Positions 43,687-52,450 of a stretch of 64,000 nt of DNA are shown in pieces. A model generated the notes under the pieces. That model was not told where the DNA came from. It did no database searches and saw only the letters and a program-made list of their open reading frames with translations. Origin of the DNA: Gordonia sp. ABSL11-1 (GTDB lineage Bacteria; Actinomycetota; Actinomycetes; Mycobacteriales; Mycobacteriaceae). Position 1 is the stretch's first letter. Each line of letters begins with the position of its first letter. The stretch lies in assembly GCF_030315685.1 (NCBI RefSeq), contig NZ_JASXSI010000003.1, forward strand, positions 1-64,000. Direction: 5' to 3'. The position numbers and the translations under genes were made by a program.

Positions 43687-45255
43687 TCAGAGCGCGGACG
43701 GCTCGAGTGTGCCGTCCTTCGCCGTGGGGAGGACCTCCGGCTCCACACCGGTGTCATAGATGAAGCTCTTGGGTGCGAACGTCATCCCGATCCAGTAGAC
43801 GACCGCGCCGGCGGCTGCGCCCATGAACCACGTGAAGCTGGCCTGGTAGGCGGTACCCCAGATCACGAAGCTGATCGGGAGGACCGAGGCGATGATCACC
43901 GAGATGATCGCGACCGGATTCCATCCGTTGCGGTAGGAGTAGGACTTGCCCGGGTCCATGCTGAACAGATCGTCGACCTCGATTCGCTGTTTCTTGATGA
44001 CGTAGAAGTCGACGATGAGGATGCCGAACAGCGGTCCGATCACCGCGCCGAGGGTGTCCATCGTGTAGTGGATCGCGGTGGGGTTGTTGAAGAGGTTCCA
44101 CGGGGTGATCAGCACCGAGCCGACGGCGGCGATCATCCCGCCGGTCCGCCAGGAGATCTTGGTGGGCGCGACGTTCGAGAAGTCGAAGGCGGGCGACACG
44201 AAGTTGGCGACGATGTTGATGCCGATGGTGGCGATCGCGAAGGTGAGCACACCGAGCACGGCCGCGGTGGTGTTGTCGATCTTGTCGACGATGTGCACCG
44301 GATCGGTGATGATGTTGCCGTCCTCGTCCCTGCCGATCACGGTGGCACCGGCGGACACCGTGCACACGACCAGGATCGAGAAGAACAGGAAGTTGACCGG
44401 CAGGCCCCAGAAGTTGCCCTTCTTCACCTCCGCGAACGTCCGTCCGTAGCGGGAGAAGTCACCGAAGTTCAGCATGGGGCCGGAGAAGTAGGAGACGACC
44501 AGGGCGAATGCGCTGATCATCTGCGTGATCGACGACCATCCCGACAATCCGGGCCCAGTGGACAGATCCAAGCTGACATTGCTCCACCCGGCCTTGACGA
44601 TCAGGTAGGCGGCGAGCGCGACCATGACCACATAGACTGCGGGACCGCAGAAGTCGATGAACTTGCGGATGGTGTCCATGCCGTTCCAGAACACGAACGC
44701 CTGCAGCACCCACATGAGGATGAAGCCGGCCCATCCGAGGATGCTGAGGCCGAGGAAACCGTGCTGCTCCACGTCGCCCCACGGCTCGAGACCCGGCCAG
44801 AATTTGAGGGCCAGCAGGCCGAAAGCGACTGACGCAAGGTAGGTCTGGATGCCGTACCAGACAACGGCGATCAGGCCGCGGATGATGGCCGGGATGTTCG
44901 CACCCTTGACTCCGAACGCGACCCGGGTGGTCACCGGGTAGGGCACGCCGGCGAGCTGCGAGGGCTTGGCGACGAGATTGCAGAGCAGGTTGACGGCGAT
45001 GATACCGACGAGCAGCGCGACGAGCACCTGCCACGCGGCGATGCCGAGGGCGAACAGGCTGCCGGCGAAAACGTAGCCGCCGACGCTGTGCACATCCGAC
45101 ATCCAGAACGCGAAGATGTTGTACCAGGTCCACTTCTGTTCTTTGAGTGGTGCGAGGTCGGAGTTGGTCAGGTTCTGGTGATAGCCGAGCTTGATGACGC
45201 TCTCGCCCGCCGCGCTCTCATGCGTGGTCGTGGCGTCGGCAGATGGTGCTGACAT
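43687..45255 (-). CDS. NCS1-family nucleobase/hydantoin:cation symporter
   Basis: 522 residues with about 12 membrane helices. Mhp1-like features include WTWYNIFAFWMSDVHSVGGYVFAGSL in helix 1, GVPYPVTTRVAFGVKGANIPAIIRG, WYGIQTY, and FSRYGRT. NCS1 proteins bring in purines, pyrimidines, allantoin or hydantoins with sodium or protons. The C-terminal tail (DTGVEPEVLPTAKDG) is cytosolic. It is upstream of the racemase gene in the same direction with 14 bases between, so uptake and racemisation look coupled. Confidence 0.92.
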   Translation of the reverse strand: MSAPSADATTTHESAAGESVIKLGYHQNLTNSDLAPLKEQKWTWYNIFAFWMSDVHSVGGYVFAGSLFALGIAAWQVLVALLVGIIAVNLLCNLVAKPSQLAGVPYPVTTRVAFGVKGANIPAIIRGLIAVVWYGIQTYLASVAFGLLALKFWPGLEPWGDVEQHGFLGLSILGWAGFILMWVLQAFVFWNGMDTIRKFIDFCGPAVYVVMVALAAYLIVKAGWSNVSLDLSTGPGLSGWSSITQMISAFALVVSYFSGPMLNFGDFSRYGRTFAEVKKGNFWGLPVNFLFFSILVVCTVSAGATVIGRDEDGNIITDPVHIVDKIDNTTAAVLGVLTFAIATIGINIVANFVSPAFDFSNVAPTKISWRTGGMIAAVGSVLITPWNLFNNPTAIHYTMDTLGAVIGPLFGILIVDFYVIKKQRIEVDDLFSMDPGKSYSYRNGWNPVAIISVIIASVLPISFVIWGTAYQASFTWFMGAAAGAVVYWIGMTFAPKSFIYDTGVEPEVLPTAKDGTLEPSAL

Positions 45256-45410
45256 GTGTGTTCTCCCGGTCTTTCAGCGCCGACGGTCGGGGTGCGCTGA
45301 TGAGAAAAAGGTAAGAACGGTTTGTTACCCACGGATGAACAGACAGATATATTCCGCCGATGTCCGAATTCGCCCGTCTCGGTGATCTCGACGAGGGCCG
45401 GGAGCTTGCT

Positions 45411-46166
45411 TCAGGACCGTCGCTGTCGTGCCGCGGCCGGGCCGTCACCGGGAACCGTGGACGCCATGGACGAGGACCGGACGGTCGACCCGCTGTCATG
45501 GACAGCGCCGATCACCGTGACCCCCGCGATCAGGATGGCAGCGATCAGGAGTGCGGCTGCCATGTGGAGGTGCATCACACCGGCGCCGACACCGGCGCCG
45601 ACGATGATGGCCACCACTGCTGCGATCCGGCGGCCGGTGCCCGTACCGCGCCCGGAGCCGAGGGCCGAGTCGGCCGCCAGCCCGGTGATCGTCGACGTCA
45701 CCACAACCGTGGTCACATCCTTGACCGCCACCACCCGAGCCGCCGCCGCCTGAAGTCCCATCGCGCTTGCCGCAATCGTCGTGATGGTGACCATCAGGGG
45801 TCCGGCCGGATGCTGCCCGGCGAGGAACAAGCTTGTCGCCAGGGCGGCCATGATGGTCGCCACCGTCGCGAAGAGGATGGTCGTGCCCGGGGTCCATCGT
45901 CGCCCGCTCCGGCGCAGGACGCGACCGCCGATCGCGGCCCCGGCCATGAAACCGGCGAGAGCCAGAGCTGGGCCGAGCACCGGCAGCTCCGATCCGCCGG
46001 CGACTGCCATGCCGAGGACGACGACGTTCCCGGTCATGTTGCCGGTGAAGACCTTGTCCAGCCCGAGATAGCCGACAGCGTCGTTGATGCCGGTGGTGAA
46101 GGTCAGGACGAGCATGAGCGTGAGGTGCATTCGTTCTTCGGGAATGGCGCGCAATCGGTTGAGCAC
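45411..46166 (-). CDS. YoaK/DUF1275 membrane protein
   Basis: 251 residues with five to seven membrane segments. TFTTGINDAVGYLGLDKVFTGNMTGNVVVLG near residue 22 is the signature of the YoaK family, membrane proteins of unknown function. AVKDVTTVVVTSTITGLAADS in the middle is also typical. The last 25 residues are polar. It lies between the NCS1 and amidase genes in the same direction, separated by 155 bp and 46 bp, so it is probably read with the amidase cluster. Confidence 0.88.
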   Translation of the reverse strand: MLNRLRAIPEERMHLTLMLVLTFTTGINDAVGYLGLDKVFTGNMTGNVVVLGMAVAGGSELPVLGPALALAGFMAGAAIGGRVLRRSGRRWTPGTTILFATVATIMAALATSLFLAGQHPAGPLMVTITTIAASAMGLQAAAARVVAVKDVTTVVVTSTITGLAADSALGSGRGTGTGRRIAAVVAIIVGAGVGAGVMHLHMAAALLIAAILIAGVTVIGAVHDSGSTVRSSSMASTVPGDGPAAARQRRS

Positions 46167-46212
46167 GAGCGTCGCTCCTGGGTCGGCTGGTCACGTGGGT
46201 CGGTTGCTGTGG

Positions 46213-47637
46213 TCACCGGTGACGGGTGAGATCTGCGGCACGGCGGATCAGGGCCAGGTCGCTGCCCGGCGGGCCCATGAAACCGCGTCCCTGCGGCGCC
46301 GACCCCTCGAGGCCGAACGGTGCCGACACAGCGGGACGCCCCGTGACCGCCGCAATGCAGGTGAGTTGCAGTGTTGCTGTGCGGATCTGATCGATCTGAC
46401 GGTCGGAGGCCCACCGCATCGGTGCGGATGACGGGGTGCTCGGCAGGGTCAGGACGGCGTCGCCCAGCCGAGCGTCGAACAGTTGCGCCCAGTGGTCGAG
46501 TCGTTCTCTCGCGCGTGCGTTGTCGTCCTCGGTGATCGCAGCGGCCGCCGCGAACCGATCGGCGGATGCACCACGAAGTGCCTTCGGATGCATGGTGATC
46601 CAGTGGCCGTGCTGACGCCATGCCTGAAAAGCCTGGTGAACACGGAAGGCCTCGGCGATCGCGCGAAGTCCACCACCGCCGGTGTCGATGACCTCGCCGA
46701 GGTCGACGGTTGTGGCCCCGAGTGTGCCGGCACCCGCGGCTCCCACCAATGTCCTGGTCGCGGCGAGGAGCAGCTCTGGATCGCGGGTCAACAGGCCGAC
46801 CGCATCGAATGTCGGTGCCAGCGGCAGCATTCCGTCGACCGGAACTGCTCCGTGTGTGGTGCGAATCCCCCACAGGCCCTGATAGGAGGCCGGCACCCGT
46901 ACAGAGCCCGCCGTGTCGGTGGCGAGGCCTATCGACGCCGCGCCCAGGGCGACCGCGCTTGCCGGCCCGCTCGAGGAACCGCCCGGCAGTCCGCCGGGCA
47001 CGGCGGCATTGGGCGGCGTGCCGGAGTGGGGATTGTCACCGGCCATCGAGTAGGCGAACTGATCGGTGCGGGCGATCCCGCGGATACATGCTCCGGCCGC
47101 GATCAACCGCTCGACCACACACGCATGCCGGGATTCCGGCTCAGCATCCGTCTCGGCCTCGGGTACCCCTGCACCGATTCGCTGTCCCGCGACGGCGAAC
47201 ACATCCTTGACCGCCACGTCCTCGCCGTCCAGTGGGCCTCGAGCCGTCGCGGGGATCAGGGGGTCACCGACGACTCGCCACACCGAGCGGTCGAACGTGA
47301 CCGGCGGTCCTCCGAGGTGGACGGCGGTCAGTTGCCAGCCCCGGGGGCCTCGTCGCCATTGCTGGCCCTGCACCGCGCGCCCGCCGCCCTCGCATTGCTC
47401 GACGAGGAGAACCGAGGCCGCGGTGGACGTGATCATGTCGATCCGGAGATCGACGGGGCGGCCCGAGCTCCGAAACAGCTCTCCCGAGGCGATGACGGTC
47501 TCGACTCCGCTGACAACGCCGCTCGGGACGGCACATTCCACCATCGGGGACAGGAACTGCGCAGTGGCGGTGCGATCGTCGTCGCGGATCGCCGACCAAT
47601 AGTCCCGGATGACCGCGGCGACCTCAGAAGAGCTCAT
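46213..47637 (-). CDS. Amidase with N-terminal AtzH-like domain
   Basis: 474 residues. Residues about 1-110 form a SnoaL/DUF3225 (AtzH/HpxZ-like) domain (VIRDYWSAIRDDD, then WRRGPRGWQLTAVHL). Residues about 115-474 are an amidase signature domain with the catalytic Lys in DVAVKDVFAV, the cis-Ser in PGGSSSGPASAVALG and the nucleophile in DTAGSVRVPAS. Such enzymes hydrolyse amides or ureido compounds. A free-standing homologue of the small domain is coded at 51332. It overlaps the formamidase-like gene by four bases, so the two act together. Confidence 0.85.
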   Translation of the reverse strand: MSSSEVAAVIRDYWSAIRDDDRTATAQFLSPMVECAVPSGVVSGVETVIASGELFRSSGRPVDLRIDMITSTAASVLLVEQCEGGGRAVQGQQWRRGPRGWQLTAVHLGGPPVTFDRSVWRVVGDPLIPATARGPLDGEDVAVKDVFAVAGQRIGAGVPEAETDAEPESRHACVVERLIAAGACIRGIARTDQFAYSMAGDNPHSGTPPNAAVPGGLPGGSSSGPASAVALGAASIGLATDTAGSVRVPASYQGLWGIRTTHGAVPVDGMLPLAPTFDAVGLLTRDPELLLAATRTLVGAAGAGTLGATTVDLGEVIDTGGGGLRAIAEAFRVHQAFQAWRQHGHWITMHPKALRGASADRFAAAAAITEDDNARARERLDHWAQLFDARLGDAVLTLPSTPSSAPMRWASDRQIDQIRTATLQLTCIAAVTGRPAVSAPFGLEGSAPQGRGFMGPPGSDLALIRRAADLTRHR

Positions 47638-48734
47638 GCCGTGAAATCCGACCGCCGGATCCGGGCGTGCACGCCCTTCACGACATCCACCACCTGCGAG
47701 ATGTTGAAGTCGGTTGCCGCACTGAGGTAGGCGAGCGCCTGCGCGCGGTCCATCCCGTATCGAGCGGTGAGCACCGAGACCGCGGCACGCACACAGTTCT
47801 GCACGGCCACGTCGAGATCTGTGTCGAGGCCGGTGGGCACCAAGAACTCCCGGGTCTCCGCGATGGGGCCCACGAGGTCGCCGAACCGCGCGGCCACGTC
47901 TACGGCGGGAACGATGTCGAATCGGATGGTGGCGCGCAGCGACGCCTCGAGCGCGGTGAGTGCGACCTCGCCGTCGCCCTGGGCGAAATGGGGATCGCCG
48001 ACATACGCCAGGGCGCCGGGCACCTGGACGGGCAGATAGAGGGTGCTCCCGGCCGTCAGAACGTTGATGTCGATGTTGCCGCCGTGCGGCCCCGGAGGGA
48101 TGGAATGAGCTCGGACGTCCCCCGCCACCGCGACCCCCATGATGCCCAGGAACGGCGACAGCGGAAAGCGAGCTACCGGGCCGTCGGCGTCCTGCGTCAA
48201 CGGCAGCACCCCGTGATCCCCGTCAGCCCCCTCCAGAACCGGCACGAATGCGCTGTACGTCACTCCGTCGGAGGGGAACTCGCCGGGAAGCGAACCGCGG
48301 CCATGTCGATTGGACACCACGCCGTACGGCACTCGCCGCAGCGTCTCCACGACCGTCATGGACACCAGATCGCCCGGCATCGCGCCTACCACCTCGATCG
48401 GACCGGTCGTGACGTGTGGTCCGTCGATGCCCTGTCGGTGAGTGCGATCCGAGGCGGCCAACGCAATACCCTCGCCGAGAACACGGTCGGCGTCGACACC
48501 GTGCGCGCCGAAGTATGCTCGGGGATCGCGACCTTGGTCGGCGAGGATCCCCTCGTGGCTCAGGGTGTCGATGGTGAGGGTCGATCCCGGCGCAACGCTG
48601 ATGACCGGCCGGTCGGTGGCGCAGGGGAGATCGCCCCAGAAGACCTGCTCCGGTCGGCACGGGAGATAGTCCTCGCCGCGGATCGGTCCCTGTCCGCGGG
48701 CGAGGATCGTGACGTCATTGATCGACGTGGTCAT
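47634..48734 (-). CDS. Acetamidase/formamidase-family hydrolase
   Basis: 366 residues from ATG 48734, behind GAGGCGG. GSTLTIDTLSHEG, IEVVGAMPGDLVSMTV, PPGPHGGNIDINVLTAGSTLYLPV and DPHFAQGDGEVALTALE follow the FmdA family pattern, with the Asp/His set in the HxGNID and GDPHxxQGDGE motifs. The family releases ammonia from formamide or small amides. It overlaps the amidase gene on one side and the GntR gene on the other by four bases, so all three are translationally coupled. Confidence 0.9.
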   Translation of the reverse strand: MTTSINDVTILARGQGPIRGEDYLPCRPEQVFWGDLPCATDRPVISVAPGSTLTIDTLSHEGILADQGRDPRAYFGAHGVDADRVLGEGIALAASDRTHRQGIDGPHVTTGPIEVVGAMPGDLVSMTVVETLRRVPYGVVSNRHGRGSLPGEFPSDGVTYSAFVPVLEGADGDHGVLPLTQDADGPVARFPLSPFLGIMGVAVAGDVRAHSIPPGPHGGNIDINVLTAGSTLYLPVQVPGALAYVGDPHFAQGDGEVALTALEASLRATIRFDIVPAVDVAARFGDLVGPIAETREFLVPTGLDTDLDVAVQNCVRAAVSVLTARYGMDRAQALAYLSAATDFNISQVVDVVKGVHARIRRSDFTA

Positions 48735-49423
48735 GGTGTCCGCCTCTCGACAAGGCGTGCCACATCGGCGAGGTGGTCGGTCATCGCGGTGACCGCCGCA
48801 TCGTGGTCGTTCACACGCACTGCCTGATAGATCTGAGTGTGTCCGTCGAAGGACAGCCGTCGCCCCTCGCGCGTCGCATGTGAGCGCGCCCGTACGTTCT
48901 GTACCCACCCGCTACTCAGCTGGCAGAGCGAGATCAGCAGCGGATTCCTTGCGGCGCGGGCGAGTTGGAGATGGAAGGCGACGTCCTGCTGAAGCGATTC
49001 CGCTGGATTGAGCCCGGTGTGGGTCGACGCGAGAATCTCCTCGAGTGACACGAGATCGGACTCGATGGCCCGCTCCGCGGCCAGGCCGGCCACCTGCGGT
49101 TCGATCAGCATGCGCAGTTCCGCCACGTGACCCTGCTCGGCATCGTCGGCCATGGTCTCGAGGATCGCGGTGGCGTTCGCAGACCGGGGGAGCACGATGG
49201 TGCCGCGCCCGGGCGCCCGGGTCAGCAGACGTCGCTGTTCGAGCTCGTTCAGCGCCTCACGGATCGTTGTCCGCGAGACCTCGAGATTCTCGGCGAGTAC
49301 GCGCTCCGGTGGCAGTTTGTCGCCGGGCTTGAGTTCCCTGGTGATCATGTTCTCCAGATAGGCCGCCGTACTCGCACTGAGTGTGTGTCCCCGTCGTATC
49401 ATCGCGTCTCCGTTGCGAACCAT
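48731..49423 (-). CDS. GntR-family (FadR/FCD) regulator of the amidase operon
   Basis: About 230 residues from ATG 49423; ATG 49402 is also possible. The longest start, 49453, would place the operator inside the gene. The helix-turn-helix (LPPERVLAENLEVSRTTIREALNELEQRRLL) is at about residues 37-70, and the FCD domain follows. It overlaps the formamidase-like gene by four bases (ATGA). A perfect TGGT-ATG-ACCA site lies directly upstream, between it and the divergent amidohydrolase, so it likely represses both directions. Confidence 0.9.
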   Translation of the reverse strand: MVRNGDAMIRRGHTLSASTAAYLENMITRELKPGDKLPPERVLAENLEVSRTTIREALNELEQRRLLTRAPGRGTIVLPRSANATAILETMADDAEQGHVAELRMLIEPQVAGLAAERAIESDLVSLEEILASTHTGLNPAESLQQDVAFHLQLARAARNPLLISLCQLSSGWVQNVRARSHATREGRRLSFDGHTQIYQAVRVNDHDAAVTAMTDHLADVARLVERRTP

Positions 49424-49428
49424 GGTCT

Positions 49429-49443
49429 CTTGGTATGACCAAG
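49429..49443. promoter_or_regulatory. GntR/FCD operator CTTGGT-ATG-ACCAAG
   Basis: A perfect 6-bp inverted repeat with 3-bp spacer that contains TGGTnnnACCA, the classic FadR-subfamily operator. It is in the divergent promoter region of the GntR gene and the amidohydrolase. Confidence 0.75.
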
Positions 49444-49531
49444 TGTAACCCATGCGTTACTCCTCGCGCTCACTGAGGAAACACCGGACGGTAAGAGTGG
49501 CTGGGGTGAGTGAGCCACGAGGAGAACAGAA

Positions 49532-50788
49532 ATGGACCTGATCCTGCGCGCCGCGCGGCTGGCCGACGACAGTCCACTCGTCGACATCGCGATCTCTGGA
49601 CAGTGCATCACCGAGGTCTCAGGCCACTGTCGGACCCATGGTCGGGAGGAGATCGACTGCGCCGGGCGTGTGGTCATCCCGGGCCTGATCGAGTCCCACC
49701 TGCACCTGGACAAGGCGCTGCTGGACAAGGAGAAACCGAACCGCGACGGCACGTTGGCCGGGGCGATCGACGTCACCGGTGAGTTGAAGCGCAACTTCAC
49801 TGCCGACAACGTCCGACGACGGGCGAGTCAGGTGATCGAGCAGGCGATCGGCAATGGGACCACGACGATCCGCGCCCACCCCGACGTCGATCCGATCATC
49901 GGGCTGCTCGGCGTGGATGTCTTGATCGGTCTGCGCGACGACTACCGGGGCCTGGTCGACCTGCAGATCGTGGCCTTCCCGCAGGAGGGAATCCTGAAAG
50001 CACCCGGTACGGCCGATCTCCTCCGCGAGGCGCTGCACCGCGGAGCGGACGTGATCGGCGGCTGCACGTACAACGAGGTCGATCTCGACAGCTGCCATCG
50101 GCACGTCGAGATGGTCTTCGACCTTGCCGAAGAGTTCGGCGTCGGAGTCGACATGCACGCCGACTTCGCCGACGACATCGCCGATCCACGCTTCGCACTC
50201 GCCGAGTTCATCGCCGACGTCACGACGCACCGGAGCATGTCAGGCCGGGTTGCTCTGGGACACATGACATCTCTCGCGGGGCGCGAGCGTGAGGATCGGT
50301 GCGCGGTGCTCGCGCGGCTCGCCGCCGCGGGGGTGGCGGTGGTACCGCTCCCGTCCACCGACATGCATCTCGGAGGTCGGTCGGACAGCGTGAACACCCG
50401 ACGGGGGGTGGTGCCGGTCAGAGACCTGTGGGACGCCGGCGTCACCTGCGCGTACTCGTCGAACAACGTTCGAAACGCGTTCACCCCGTACGGCAACGCC
50501 GACATGCTCGACATCGGGTTGCTCCTCGCGCAGATCGGTCACCTGTCGGGACCGGCCGATCTGGCCAGGGTGCTGGACATGGCGACCCATCAGGCGGCGG
50601 ATGTGGTCGGCATCGGCGACCACTACGGAATCGCGCCGGGCTGTATCGCCGACCTCGTTGTCCTGTCGTCGCGCAGTGTGGCCGACGTCCTGCTGGACCG
50701 TCCCGATCGTTCCTATGTCATCAAGGGTGGTCGCGTCGTGGCGCGGACCACCCGAACCACTCGCATCTCGGAGGTTCTCTGTGCGTGA
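49532..50788 (+). CDS. Cytosine deaminase-like amidohydrolase
   Basis: 418 residues of the metal-dependent amidohydrolase superfamily. The metal ligands and substrate residues are seen: ESHLHLDKAL near residue 55, MHADFADD near residue 208, ALGHMTSL near residue 240 and VPLPSTDMHLGGR near residue 272. This set resembles CodA and N-isopropylammelide-type deaminases. It would hydrolyse a cyclic amidine or amide ring substrate. It starts divergently from the GntR gene and overlaps the next gene by eight bases. Confidence 0.87.
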   Translation: MDLILRAARLADDSPLVDIAISGQCITEVSGHCRTHGREEIDCAGRVVIPGLIESHLHLDKALLDKEKPNRDGTLAGAIDVTGELKRNFTADNVRRRASQVIEQAIGNGTTTIRAHPDVDPIIGLLGVDVLIGLRDDYRGLVDLQIVAFPQEGILKAPGTADLLREALHRGADVIGGCTYNEVDLDSCHRHVEMVFDLAEEFGVGVDMHADFADDIADPRFALAEFIADVTTHRSMSGRVALGHMTSLAGREREDRCAVLARLAAAGVAVVPLPSTDMHLGGRSDSVNTRRGVVPVRDLWDAGVTCAYSSNNVRNAFTPYGNADMLDIGLLLAQIGHLSGPADLARVLDMATHQAADVVGIGDHYGIAPGCIADLVVLSSRSVADVLLDRPDRSYVIKGGRVVARTTRTTRISEVLCA

Positions 50789-51335
50789 CCGTATCCCTCA
50801 CGAATTCGTTGCGTCGTTTCTCGCCGCGCTGACTGCCTTCATCGGCGGCACCGCACTCCACCTGCCGCCATGGGCTATCTTCATCAGTTGGGCGGGCATA
50901 TTCCTGCTGGGCGGACCCTCCTTGACCAATGCTCGACGACTCTGGGTCACGATGCCGGTCGGCTCCGCCTTCGCACTGATCATCGTCCTGATCGATCAAC
51001 AGATCGGAACCATCGCGGGCAGTGGGCAACTCGCGAAGGACGCGGTGCTCGCGGCCATCATCTTCGTCGTCAACTCGGCGCTGATGTTCACCGGCAGGCT
51101 GACCACCTTCTCGCTGATTCCGGGGATGTTCCTCGGTTTCGCGTCGTTCTTCGCCACCTTCTTCGGTGGATTCGGTTTCGCCCCCGGAGATCCCTGGGCC
51201 GCATGGGTGTCCGTCGTCGCGATGAATTTCCTCGGCCCGGTGTTCGCCTACCTGTCGCGCCGCCTCGCGTTTCCTCGGCAGGCCCCCGACCAGGCGCCGT
51301 TGCGTGTACGCAACGGTCTGGCCCTCGACTCATGA
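50781..51335 (+). CDS. DUF1097-family membrane protein
   Basis: 184 residues from GTG 50781, with GGAGG ten bases upstream. About five membrane helices are seen, beginning FVASFLAALTAFIGGTALHLPPWAIFISWAGIFLL; FLGFASFFATFFGG is another. DUF1097 proteins are small, of unknown function, and sometimes linked to nucleobase catabolism. The position between amidohydrolase and AtzH-like genes suggests a transporter or pore for the substrate or product. It overlaps both neighbours. Confidence 0.75.
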   Translation: MRDRIPHEFVASFLAALTAFIGGTALHLPPWAIFISWAGIFLLGGPSLTNARRLWVTMPVGSAFALIIVLIDQQIGTIAGSGQLAKDAVLAAIIFVVNSALMFTGRLTTFSLIPGMFLGFASFFATFFGGFGFAPGDPWAAWVSVVAMNFLGPVFAYLSRRLAFPRQAPDQAPLRVRNGLALDS

Positions 51336-51709
51336 CGACACATCCCGACACGGCCCGCGACGACGTGACGACCGCCTTCTTGCGCTACGAGTCCGCGCTG
51401 GTGAGCAATGACGTCCCGGTCCTGGACGAACTGTTCTGGGCTGATCGGCGAACGGTACGGTTCGGTGCGGCCGAGGAACTGTTCGGGCATCGAGAGATCG
51501 CGCAGTTCCGCTCGACACGCCCGTCAGCGGGACTCGACCGTACGCTGGAGCGGGTCGAGATCACGCCGTTCGGTTCCGATCACGCGGTGGCCAACGCCAC
51601 CTTCCGGCGCGACGGCATCGCGGCGGTGGGCCGGCAGACCCAGGTGTGGGTACGGATCTCGGGGGAGTGGCGAGTGGTGTCGGCGCACGTGTCGTCCCGC
51701 CCGGACTGA
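51332..51709 (+). CDS. AtzH/HpxZ-like (DUF3225, SnoaL fold) protein
   Basis: 125 residues. FLRYESALVSNDVPVLDELFWADRRTVRFGAAEELFGHREIAQFR and the end QVWVRISGEWRVVSAHVSSRP match the AtzH/HpxZ family, cone-like NTF2-fold proteins linked to oxalurate and cyanuric acid degradation. The same type of domain is fused to the amidase at 46213. The ATG overlaps the previous stop (ATGA). The exact reaction is unknown; a role beside an amidase is likely. Confidence 0.82.
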   Translation: MTTHPDTARDDVTTAFLRYESALVSNDVPVLDELFWADRRTVRFGAAEELFGHREIAQFRSTRPSAGLDRTLERVEITPFGSDHAVANATFRRDGIAAVGRQTQVWVRISGEWRVVSAHVSSRPD

Positions 51710-51746
51710 ACGGCGGATCGCACCACGCCCTCGATGCGATGGGTGG

Positions 51747-52442
51747 TCAGTCGTCGTGCCGCACGACGAGGTCGGCGGCGGTCTCGATGATGGCGCTCTC
51801 GAGGCGCTGATGATGCACCTGCCCGACCTCGAGCACGGCCGCGATGTCGCGGGCGGCGAACGCGTCGAGCAAGGCGGCGTGATCGGCGTTGAGTGCACCC
51901 TGTGTCTGCGATCCGACCGATCGCATCACCTGGAACGGCTCGGTGAGATTCCATGTGTTCTCGAACATGTTGAGCAGACGAGGCATCGCACACGGAGTGG
52001 TGAGCTCGCGGTGGAACTCACGGGAGATGTCGTGAAAGGCCTTGCTGTCGTTGTACTTCGCGGCGGTGACAAGTTCGTCGTGACGTCCGCGGGCGCGGTC
52101 GAGGCCGGCGTCGTCGATCTGGTCGACGGCCCGGGCGAGCGCGGCCTGCTCCAGGACACCACGGACGAAATAGATCTCGCGCAGCTCGTCGACCGACATC
52201 TGACTCACCCGGTACCCGGCGTTGCGTTGATGGACGACGAGACCCTCACCGACGAGCGTCTTGAGGGCCTCGCGCACCGGGATCGGACTCACCTGGAAGG
52301 CGTCGGCCACCTCTCCGGGCGGGATCTGGGCGCCGGGCGGCGCTCCGCCGGAGAGGATCAGCCGACGCAACTCCTCGAGCACGTTGGCCCGGGTGTTGTC
52401 GGAGCGGGTCTCGACGAGTTGAGCGATGAGCCGCTCGGTCAT
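51747..52442 (-). CDS. GntR-family (FCD) regulator
   Basis: 231 residues. The winged helix-turn-helix (IPPGEVADAFQVSPIPVREALKTLVGEGLVVHQRNAGYRV) is at about residues 40-80, followed by a helical FCD domain with DISREFHRELTTPC and DHAALLDAFAARD. The start at 52442 is the only sensible ATG; the open frame beyond it is a shadow of the peptidase gene. It lies eight bases downstream of the S9 peptidase gene, so it may report on the operon it ends. Confidence 0.88.
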   Translation of the reverse strand: MTERLIAQLVETRSDNTRANVLEELRRLILSGGAPPGAQIPPGEVADAFQVSPIPVREALKTLVGEGLVVHQRNAGYRVSQMSVDELREIYFVRGVLEQAALARAVDQIDDAGLDRARGRHDELVTAAKYNDSKAFHDISREFHRELTTPCAMPRLLNMFENTWNLTEPFQVMRSVGSQTQGALNADHAALLDAFAARDIAAVLEVGQVHHQRLESAIIETAADLVVRHDD

Positions 52443-52450
52443 CCGGGGGT

